Source: JAXGTD01 sp040775095
GTDB lineage: Bacteria > Pseudomonadota > Gammaproteobacteria > Chromatiales > Chromatiaceae
Direction of reading: 5' to 3'
DNA: 50,539 nucleotides
NCBI GenBank assembly: GCA_040775095.1
Contig: JAXGTD010000013.1
Location: 1-50,539 of the forward strand
Shown here: piece after piece, positions 45,090 to 50,539 of the stretch
Layout: the number at the start of each line of letters is the position of its first letter
Position numbering within the stretch: position 1 is the first letter of the stretch
Notes under the pieces: model-generated
The model's input: the letters and a program-made list of their open reading frames with translations, nothing else
What the model was told of the DNA's origin: nothing
Databases searched by the model: none
Translations under genes and position numbers: made by a program

Positions 45090-45755
45090 TCAGAACACGA
45101 AGCGTTCTGGCAGCGGGACGTTGTGGAGCGCGGGGACACTGGTTTCGAACAATGCCTCACGCCGATACGCACCGGGACCCACCTGGGTGATCAGCAGCGC
45201 CTCCATGATCGGCGCCTCGCCGACGACGGCGAACAGTCGGCCACCGGTCGCAAGCTTTTGGCGCAGCATCGTGATCGGCTCCTCCGTCGGCAGCGAACCG
45301 GTCACGGCGATCACGTCGAAGGGGACGCCATGGACCACGTCCGCCATGCCATCGGCGGTCTGCACATCGACCCGCTTGAGATCGAGCGTGGCGAGACGAT
45401 CACGCGCCTCGTCGGCCAGATCGGGGTGGATCTCGACGCTGCTCACACGCCCGCCGAGCCGCGCGAGACAGGCCGTGACATAGCCGCTCCCGGTGCCGAT
45501 CTCCAGGACCTTCTCTCCCGGGCGCGGCGCCAAGGCCTGCAACAGGCGACCGACCAGCTTGGGCGCGAGCATGGTCTCACCCTGACCAATGGGGACCTCG
45601 ATGTCCGCGTAGGCGAGTCCGCGATAGGCGTCGGGAACAAACAGCTCGCGCGGCTGCTCGCCCATCACGTCCAGGACACGCTGGTCGAGCACGTCCCAAG
45701 GCCTGACCTGCTGCTCGATCATGTTGAAACGGGCGCGCTGGATGGTCGAATACAT
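45090..45755 (-). CDS. Protein-L-isoaspartate O-methyltransferase family protein
   Basis: A 221-residue SAM-dependent methyltransferase. It has the PCMT-type N-terminus ARFNMIEQQVRPWDVLD, GQGETMLAPKLVGRLLQAL and motif I VLEIGTGSGYVTACLARL. The family repairs isoaspartyl residues; this tolC-linked branch differs from classic Pcm and its activity is unproven, so no symbol is given. A perfect inverted repeat lies 25 bases upstream. The gene runs with the rhodanese gene behind it and follows proB by a gap of about 120 bases. Confidence 0.85.
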   Translation of the reverse strand: MYSTIQRARFNMIEQQVRPWDVLDQRVLDVMGEQPRELFVPDAYRGLAYADIEVPIGQGETMLAPKLVGRLLQALAPRPGEKVLEIGTGSGYVTACLARLGGRVSSVEIHPDLADEARDRLATLDLKRVDVQTADGMADVVHGVPFDVIAVTGSLPTEEPITMLRQKLATGGRLFAVVGEAPIMEALLITQVGPGAYRREALFETSVPALHNVPLPERFVF

Positions 45756-45780
45756 GCCGCGGTGCTCTCCATTCGTGAGA

Positions 45781-45795
45781 TTCGGGGGCCCCGAA
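45781..45795. promoter_or_regulatory. Perfect inverted repeat before the methyltransferase gene
   Basis: TTCGGGG-G-CCCCGAA, 15 bases, lies 25 bases upstream of the start at 45755. No T run follows it on the minus strand, so it is more likely an operator or leader hairpin than a terminator of proB. No known regulator site is recognised. Confidence 0.3.
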
Positions 45796-45874
45796 AAACA
45801 GTCAAAGACTACGGATTTTGCGCCGGTCTGGCAAGTGAGCCGGGCCCACGGGCAGGGGCCAGAGATGATCCGGC

Positions 45875-47050
45875 TCAGAGCAACACCAGGTTGTCGCGAT
45901 GGATCAGCTCCTCGTCATCGACAAAGCCGAGGATCGACACGAACGCCGAGCTCGGGTGGCCCTGAAGCCGCCGGGTATGCTCGGCGCCATAGTTGACCAG
46001 GCCCCGCGCAAGCTCCCTGCCGGTCTCGTCGACACAGGCGACGACCTCGCCGCGATTGAAGTGCCCGTGCACGGCGCGCACGCCAACGGCGAGCAGACTC
46101 TTGCCCTGTTCGCGCAACGCGCGCACGGCGCCCGGGTCCAGCTCCAGACGCCCGCGAACCTGCAGGTGCCCGGCCAACCATTGCTTGCGCGCCGCCTGTG
46201 GGCCCTGGGCCGGTGTCAGCAGCGTGCCAACCTCGTGGCCCTCGCCGATGCGCTCCAGCACCGACTCGCCCCGACCGGGGGCGATAATGGTCGCACAGCC
46301 CGAACGCGCCGCCAGCCGGGCCGCCCGCACCTTGGTGATCATCCCGCCGCGGCCAAGGCCACTGGCGCTATCGCCGGCGACGGCGTCCAGACGCTCATCG
46401 TCGATGCGCAGCGTCGGGATCAGGCGCGCGTGCGGGTGGGTGCGGGGGTCGGCGTCGAAGAGCCCGTCCTGGTCGGTGAGCAGGATCAGCAGCTCGGCCT
46501 CGATCAGGTTCGCCACCAGCGCCGCGAGGGTGTCGTTGTCACCAAAGCGCAGCTCGTCCGTGGCCACGGTGTCGTTCTCGTTGACCACCGGGACCACGCC
46601 GAGCGACAGCAGCGTGCGCAGCGTGCTGCGCGCGTTGAGGTAGCGCCCGCGGTCGGCCAGGTCGTCGCGCGTGAGCAGCACCTGGGCGGTATGCAGGCCA
46701 CGGCGCTCGAAGCAGCCCTCATAGGCGCGGATCAGACCCATCTGCCCGATCGCCGCGGCGGCCTGCAGCTCGTGCAGCACACTCGGCCGCCGGCGCCAGC
46801 CCATGCGCGCCATTCCCTGGGCCACCGCGCCAGAGGAGACCAGCACCAGGTCGTTGCCCGCATGGCATCGGCCGGCCATCTGCTCGACCCAGGGGGCCAG
46901 CACCTTGCGGTCGAGCCCGGCACCGTCGTTGGTCAGCAGCGCGCTGCCGATCTTCACCACCCAGCGCCGGGTTCGCGGAATCAGCTCGCGCGACAAGGTC
47001 CTGAGGCCGGTGCCGGAGCGGTCAGTCGAGGGGGTGCCAGGGAGCGTCAT
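45875..47050 (-). CDS. proB: Glutamate 5-kinase
   Basis: A 391-residue enzyme phosphorylating glutamate in the first step of proline synthesis. The kinase domain has VVKIGSALLTNDGAGLD, LVSSGAVAQGMARMGW and NENDTVATDELRFGDNDTLAALVA. The C-terminal PUA domain begins about residue 290 (QVRGRLELDPGAVRALREQGKSLL). The start at 47050 overlaps the 3' end of obgE by 29 bases; a longer frame in obgE is not used. The order rplU-rpmA-obgE-proB is standard in gammaproteobacteria. Confidence 0.96.
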   Translation of the reverse strand: MTLPGTPSTDRSGTGLRTLSRELIPRTRRWVVKIGSALLTNDGAGLDRKVLAPWVEQMAGRCHAGNDLVLVSSGAVAQGMARMGWRRRPSVLHELQAAAAIGQMGLIRAYEGCFERRGLHTAQVLLTRDDLADRGRYLNARSTLRTLLSLGVVPVVNENDTVATDELRFGDNDTLAALVANLIEAELLILLTDQDGLFDADPRTHPHARLIPTLRIDDERLDAVAGDSASGLGRGGMITKVRAARLAARSGCATIIAPGRGESVLERIGEGHEVGTLLTPAQGPQAARKQWLAGHLQVRGRLELDPGAVRALREQGKSLLAVGVRAVHGHFNRGEVVACVDETGRELARGLVNYGAEHTRRLQGHPSSAFVSILGFVDDEELIHRDNLVLL

Positions 47051-48119
47051 CGTCGGCCGTCTCGATCGGGGCCTCGTCGGCCACATCTGCAGGTTGCGCG
47101 AATGGACTGGGCAATTGTTCCAGTCGACCCATCAGTGCCTCGACCAGCCCCGCCGTTCCAGCGCCGGTGGCCGCCGAGATCGTATACACCGGCCCTTGCC
47201 AGGCAAGATCCTGGATCAGCGCATCGCGACGCGACGCGATCTCGGCCGCGTCCAGCAGGTCGGTCTTGTTCAACACCAGCCAGCGCTCCTTGTCGATCAG
47301 CTCGGCACCGAACGCGGCCAGCTCGCGCTCGAGCGTGCGCACCTGCTGCGCCGGGACCTCATCGCCACCGACGGGGGCCAGGTCGACGAGATGAAGCAAC
47401 AGCCGGCAGCGCGACAGGTGCTTCAGGAATCGGACCCCGAGCCCGGCGCCATCCGCCGCACCGGCGATCAGCCCCGGGATGTCGGCGACCACAAAGCTGC
47501 GCCGCGGTCCAAGACTCACGACACCGAGGTTCGGGTGCAGGGTCGTGAACGGATAGTCGGCCACCTTCGGCCGCGCGCTCGAGACCTGGCGGATCAGGCT
47601 GGACTTGCCCGCGTTGGGAAGCCCAAGCAGACCCACGTCGGCCAGCAGGATCAGCTCCAGGCGCAACATGCGCCGCTCGCCCGGGGTCCCGGGTTTCGAC
47701 TGGCGCGGGGCGCGGTTGGTGCTCGACTTGTAGCGCGCGTTTCCTAGGCCGTGGAAGCCGCCCTGGGCAACCAGCAACCGCTGTCCGTCCGCCAACAGCT
47801 CGCCGATGGGCTCCCCGGTTTCATCATCGTTGACACGGGTGCCAACCGGAACCGGGATGCTCAGATCGGCACCCGAGCGACCGGTCATGTTGCGCCCCAT
47901 GCCATTGCGACCGCGCTCGGCACGGTGCCGACGCCGGTGGCGGAAATCCACCAGCGTGTTGAGGCCCGCGTCGCCGACCAGCCAGACGCTACCGCCATCG
48001 CCGCCATCGCCGCCGTCGGGCCCCCCGCGGGGGATGAATCGCTCTCGTCGGAAGCTCACGCAGCCGTCGCCACCGTCACCGGCCTCGACACGAATCACTG
48101 CCTCGTCGACGAATTTCAT
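47022..48119 (-). CDS. obgE: Obg GTPase
   Basis: A 365-residue GTPase that acts in late 50S ribosome assembly and stress control. The N-terminal glycine-rich Obg fold reads VEAGDGGDGCVSFRRE and RGGPDGGDGGDGGSVWL. The G domain has G1 GLPNAGKSSL, G3 DIPGLI and G4 NKTDLL, and TTLHPNLG is the switch I Thr. The acidic C-terminal tail is short. Located downstream of rplU-rpmA, but an intrinsic terminator (48224-48248) lies between, so it is partly or wholly separate from the ribosomal genes. Confidence 0.97.
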   Translation of the reverse strand: MKFVDEAVIRVEAGDGGDGCVSFRRERFIPRGGPDGGDGGDGGSVWLVGDAGLNTLVDFRHRRRHRAERGRNGMGRNMTGRSGADLSIPVPVGTRVNDDETGEPIGELLADGQRLLVAQGGFHGLGNARYKSSTNRAPRQSKPGTPGERRMLRLELILLADVGLLGLPNAGKSSLIRQVSSARPKVADYPFTTLHPNLGVVSLGPRRSFVVADIPGLIAGAADGAGLGVRFLKHLSRCRLLLHLVDLAPVGGDEVPAQQVRTLERELAAFGAELIDKERWLVLNKTDLLDAAEIASRRDALIQDLAWQGPVYTISAATGAGTAGLVEALMGRLEQLPSPFAQPADVADEAPIETADDDAPWHPLD

Positions 48120-48223
48120 GGCAGCCCTGCACCGGGGGTCGCTTGCGGAGAGGTCATGGACGCCAGATCGCGGGCATACCTGGCCCGGCGCGCGGACCCG
48201 TCATTGCCGGGGGCCAATAACAC

Positions 48224-48248
48224 AAAAAGCCCCGTCATCGGACGAGGC
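48224..48248 (-). terminator. Intrinsic terminator after rplU-rpmA
   Basis: On the minus strand a hairpin GCCTCGTC-cgat-GACGGGGC (48248-48229) is followed by five T. One G-T pair is included. It sits between rpmA and obgE and would stop or reduce ribosomal-gene transcription before obgE. Confidence 0.8.
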
Positions 48249-48284
48249 TTCTGGCGCTGCGCGCCGGGACGAGCGCGGGAGCGG

Positions 48285-48557
48285 TCAGCCCGTCGGACCG
48301 TCGATGGGCGCCACGTTGACGTACTGGCGGTTCTTCGGCCCCTTGATCTGGAACTCGACCACACCGTCGCTGAGCGCGAACAGCGTGAAATCGCGACCGC
48401 AGCCGACGTTGACGCCATTGTGGAAACGCGTGCCCCGCTGCCGCACGATGATACTGCCAGCCTTCACGACCTGGCCGCCGAAGATCTTCACGCCAAGCCG
48501 TTTCGACTCGGAATCGCGACCGTTGCGAGAGCTACCGCCTGCCTTTTTGTGTGCCAT
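48285..48557 (-). CDS. rpmA: 50S ribosomal protein L27
   Basis: A 90-residue ribosomal protein at the peptidyl-transferase centre. The start MAHKKAGGSSRNGRDSESKR and the middle GSIIVRQRGTRFHNGVNVG are the L27 signature. AAGGGG lies nine bases before the ATG. It follows rplU after 13 bases. Confidence 0.98.
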   Translation of the reverse strand: MAHKKAGGSSRNGRDSESKRLGVKIFGGQVVKAGSIIVRQRGTRFHNGVNVGCGRDFTLFALSDGVVEFQIKGPKNRQYVNVAPIDGPTG

Positions 48558-48570
48558 CTGGTTATCCCCT

Positions 48571-48885
48571 TCAGCCCGCGCTGATACCGGTGATCTTAAG
48601 CTCCGTGAACCACTGACGATGGCCCTGCCGCTTCATATGATGCTTGCGGCGACGGAACTTGATGATCTTGACCTTCTTGCCGCGACCGTGGGATTCCACC
48701 GTCGCCGTAACCTTGCCACCGTCGACGAAGGGCTTACCAATCTGCACGTCCTCGCCATCGGCGATCATGAGCACCTGGCCAAGCTCGACGTCGCTACCCT
48801 GCTCGGCATCGATCTTTTCGATCCGGAGCTTGTCGCCCTCGCAAACGCGGTATTGTTTTCCGCCGGTTTGAATCACCGCGTACAT
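48571..48885 (-). CDS. rplU: 50S ribosomal protein L21
   Basis: A 104-residue ribosomal protein binding 23S rRNA. MYAVIQTGGKQYRVCEGDKL and the basic RGKKVKIIKFRRRKHHMKR stretch near the C-terminus are typical. The start at 48885 is preceded by AGAGGG; a much longer frame upstream runs through antisense ispB and is not real. First gene of rplU-rpmA. Confidence 0.98.
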   Translation of the reverse strand: MYAVIQTGGKQYRVCEGDKLRIEKIDAEQGSDVELGQVLMIADGEDVQIGKPFVDGGKVTATVESHGRGKKVKIIKFRRRKHHMKRQGHRQWFTELKITGISAG

Positions 48886-48947
48886 GGTCCGCCCTCTTGA
48901 TGATATGAATGCCGCATCCAAGACAAAGCGGCTGCCTAAGCCGGCGG

Positions 48948-48977
48948 AATATAGCCGACGCCCGCACCCTTCGTCAA
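48948..48977 (-). promoter_or_regulatory. Sigma-70 promoter of rplU
   Basis: On the minus strand TTGACG (48977-48972), an 18-base spacer and TATATT (48953-48948). Transcription would begin about 55 bases before the rplU ATG. Confidence 0.7.
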
Positions 48978-49052
48978 ACTGTTCCATCTCGTTGCGCGCG
49001 GCGACCCGACCTCGGCGGCGGCCGGCACAGGCCGAACCTTTTTGCCCCGCGC

Positions 49053-49082
49053 TTGACAGGCCCACCAACGGCCCCCTAGCAT
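49053..49082 (+). promoter_or_regulatory. Sigma-70 promoter of ispB
   Basis: A perfect -35 box TTGACA (49053-49058) and TAGCAT (49077-49082) with an 18-base spacer, ending 31 bases before the ispB start. The leader would be very short. Confidence 0.65.
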
Positions 49083-49113
49083 CCCGCCGTTCATCCAGCT
49101 CGGATCCCCGCCC

Positions 49114-50082
49114 ATGGAATTGTCTGCAATTCGGGCACCGGTTCGTCACGACATCCAGGCCGTCAACGAGCTCATCCTCGAGCGCCTGCAGTCCAACGTG
49201 GTGCTCATCAATCAGATCGGCCATTACATCGTGAGCAGCGGCGGCAAGCGCCTTCGCCCGCTGCTGGTGCTGCTGGCCGCACGCGCGTGTGGATACGCCG
49301 GCGATCGACACATCGACATGGCGGCGATCGTCGAGTTCATCCACACCGCCACCCTGCTCCACGACGACGTCGTCGACGCCTCCGACCTGCGCCGCAACCG
49401 TAACACGGCCAATGCCGTCTGGGGTAATGAGGCCAGTATTCTCGTCGGCGATTTTCTCTACTCCCGCGCATTCGAGATGATGGTCAGCGTGGGCAACATG
49501 CGCGTCATGGACATCCTGTCGCATGCGACGAACCGGATCTCGGAAGGCGAGGTCCTGCAACTGCTCAACACCAACGACGCCGACACCGACGAGGCGCGCT
49601 ACATGGAGGTCATCGAGCGCAAGACCGCCACCCTGTTCGAGGCGGGGACCCGGCTCGGCGCGGTGCTGGCAGCGGCCCCGCGCGACATCGAAGACGCCCT
49701 CGCCCAATACGGCAGGCACATTGGGATCGCGTTCCAGCTCGTCGACGATGCGCTCGACTACACCTCCGACGACGGTACGATCGGCAAGAGTGTCGGCGAC
49801 GACCTCGATGAGGGAAAACCGACCCTGCCGGTGATCCGCGCGATGGCGGTGGGCGACGCCACACAACGGCGTCAGCTGCGTGCCGCGATCGAGGACGGGG
49901 GACGCGAGCACATCGAAGAGGTCGTCGCGGCTATTGTCGCGACCAACGCGATCGAATACACTATCAAGCTCGCTCGGCGCCATGCGGAATTGGCCAAGCA
50001 GGCGCTCCAGGCGCTCGCGGACTCCGCCAGTCGCCAGTCACTGGAGATGACGGCCGATTTCGCCGTCGCCAGGACCTACTGA
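49114..50082 (+). CDS. ispB: Polyprenyl (octaprenyl) diphosphate synthase
   Basis: A 322-residue trans-prenyltransferase that makes the isoprenoid side chain of ubiquinone and menaquinone. The first Asp-rich motif is LLHDDVVDASDLRR and the second LVDDALDYTSDD; GGKRLRP and KTATLFEAG match the family. It diverges from rplU, as in E. coli and most gammaproteobacteria, which identifies it as IspB rather than IspA. The chain length (octa- or nona-) cannot be told from the sequence by eye. tRNA-Pro follows. Confidence 0.96.
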   Translation: MELSAIRAPVRHDIQAVNELILERLQSNVVLINQIGHYIVSSGGKRLRPLLVLLAARACGYAGDRHIDMAAIVEFIHTATLLHDDVVDASDLRRNRNTANAVWGNEASILVGDFLYSRAFEMMVSVGNMRVMDILSHATNRISEGEVLQLLNTNDADTDEARYMEVIERKTATLFEAGTRLGAVLAAAPRDIEDALAQYGRHIGIAFQLVDDALDYTSDDGTIGKSVGDDLDEGKPTLPVIRAMAVGDATQRRQLRAAIEDGGREHIEEVVAAIVATNAIEYTIKLARRHAELAKQALQALADSASRQSLEMTADFAVARTY

Positions 50083-50182
50083 CCCCGGCCACGAACCCGG
50101 GTAAAGTCGAGCAAATACAGCGCGGCAGGACGCCACGCGGCACCCGCGGATCCCGATCCTCCGCGGCGCATAGAGTCTATTT

Positions 50183-50259
50183 CGGGGTGTAGCTCAGCCT
50201 GGTAGAGCACTGCCTTCGGGAGGCAGGGGCCGGAGGTTCGAATCCTCTCACCCCGACCA
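50183..50259 (+). tRNA. tRNA-Pro (anticodon CGG)
   Basis: A 77-base cloverleaf with encoded CCA. The acceptor stem is CGGGGTG / CACCCCG, the anticodon stem CTGCC / GGCAG closes a 7-base loop TTCGGGA with CGG at positions 34-36, and the T arm is GGAGG-TTCGAAT-CCTCT. It is close to E. coli proK. It follows ispB after 100 bases and is followed by a strong terminator. Confidence 0.96.
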
Positions 50260-50281
50260 AACAACCATTACAGATCCAAAA

Positions 50282-50319
50282 GGCCGGCTCCGGGTAACAC
50301 CAGAGTCGGCCATTTTTTT
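50282..50319 (+). terminator. Intrinsic terminator after tRNA-Pro
   Basis: A hairpin GGCCGGCTC / GAGTCGGCC with a 12-base loop and one G-T pair is followed by A and seven T. It ends the tRNA-Pro transcript. Confidence 0.88.
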
Positions 50320-50358
50320 GCGATAACGCCAGGGCGCTCGGCCCCCGCCGCGCAACCC

Positions 50359-50534
50359 GTAGGGTGGGCAAGCCCCAGCTTGCCCACCAATGCCACCGCC
50401 GCGTGGGCAAGAGACACCCTTGCCCACCCTACCGGGGTCAACGAGCCCCTCGCGCAAGACGTAGGGTGGGCAAGCCCCGGCTTGCCCACCAATGCCACCG
50501 CCGCGTGGGCAAGAGACCCCCTTGCCCACCCTAC
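50359..50534. repeat. Tandem pair of GTAGGGTGGGCAAG palindromic elements
   Basis: Two nearly identical 74-base units at 50359-50432 and 50461-50534, with a 28-base spacer and a 102-base period. Each begins with GTAGGGTGGGCAAG and ends with its exact complement CTTGCCCACCCTAC. Inside are two hairpins, GTGGGCAAGC / GCTTGCCCAC and GTGGGCAAG / CTTGCCCAC. Only two or three bases differ between the units. This is the form of REP- or MITE-type non-autonomous elements; the array may continue past the right edge. Confidence 0.85.
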
Positions 50535-50539
50535 CGGGA

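Noticed and set aside
45781..45795. TTCGGGGGCCCCGAA as the proB terminator
   Set aside because: In the direction of proB transcription no T run follows the hairpin.
48886..49983. In-frame upstream extension of rplU to 470 codons
   Set aside because: The extension lies antisense to ispB. L21 starts at 48885 with a ribosome site and a promoter just upstream.
50359..50534. The right-edge repeats as a CRISPR array
   Set aside because: Units are 74 bases with internal inverted repeats and only one spacer; there is no short direct repeat with varied spacers and no cas gene.

Overview
The window is a high-GC chromosomal segment, almost certainly from a gammaproteobacterium. The clearest lineage signals are the block rplU-rpmA-obgE-proB diverging from ispB, the pcnB-folK-panB-panC-panD string, pgi and zwf next to glgA, a TolC-type isoaspartyl methyltransferase/rhodanese pair, and IscA and PanD proteins very close to the E. 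coli ones. An octaheme cytochrome of the tetrathionate-reductase family, a TSUP (TauE/SafE) permease and the composition fit a sulfur-metabolising, Chromatiales-like organism. That lineage call is inference from gene content and not a database result.

Layout, left to right: (1) 1-4340, a surface-glycan block of three glycosyltransferases and a small lipoprotein. (2) 4381-9166, all on the minus strand: a LON-domain protein, IscA, SufE, a cNMP/CBS/DUF294 signalling protein and a DnaQ-like exonuclease. (3) 9856-11211, a protein with a degenerate receiver and a degenerate EAL domain. (4) 11404-16437, central carbon metabolism: pgi and zwf (minus) and glycogen synthase (plus). (5) 16769-21119, the pantothenate/folate operon pcnB-folK-panB-panC-panD (minus), then tRNA-Glu. 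(6) 21412-26177, a TSUP permease, a YkuD L,D-transpeptidase lipoprotein and the molybdate importer modABC with a candidate ModE operator. (7) 26716-32334, a membrane-fused spermidine-synthase-like protein, an octaheme cytochrome c plus membrane cytochrome b pair, and an unknown lipoprotein. (8) 32970-44726, an envelope polysaccharide/LPS block: GT39 and PAP2 (minus), then AsnB, GT4, GT9, GT4, GT4, polysaccharide deacetylase and WaaA (plus). (9) 44745-50259, housekeeping genes ending in ispB and tRNA-Pro(CGG).

The genes fall into recognisable units. PanB, PanC and PanD supply pantothenate. Pgi, Zwf and GlgA distribute hexose phosphate between glycolysis, the oxidative pentose route and glycogen. 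ModABC brings in molybdate for molybdoenzymes. The octaheme cytochrome and cytochrome b form a plausible quinol-to-periplasm electron route. The 35.7-44.7 kb run builds the LPS core or another cell-surface glycan.

The least expected material is between genes. A multi-hairpin repeat family has five well-supported copies and one partial copy, each in the gap downstream of a coding region. There is also a REP pair with compensatory stem changes between zwf and pgi, and a tandem duplication of a GTAGGGTGGGCAAG-type palindromic element at the right edge. No CRISPR array, insertion sequence, prophage or recognisable defence system was seen. Coordinates were read by eye; alignments of repeats and operators were made manually.
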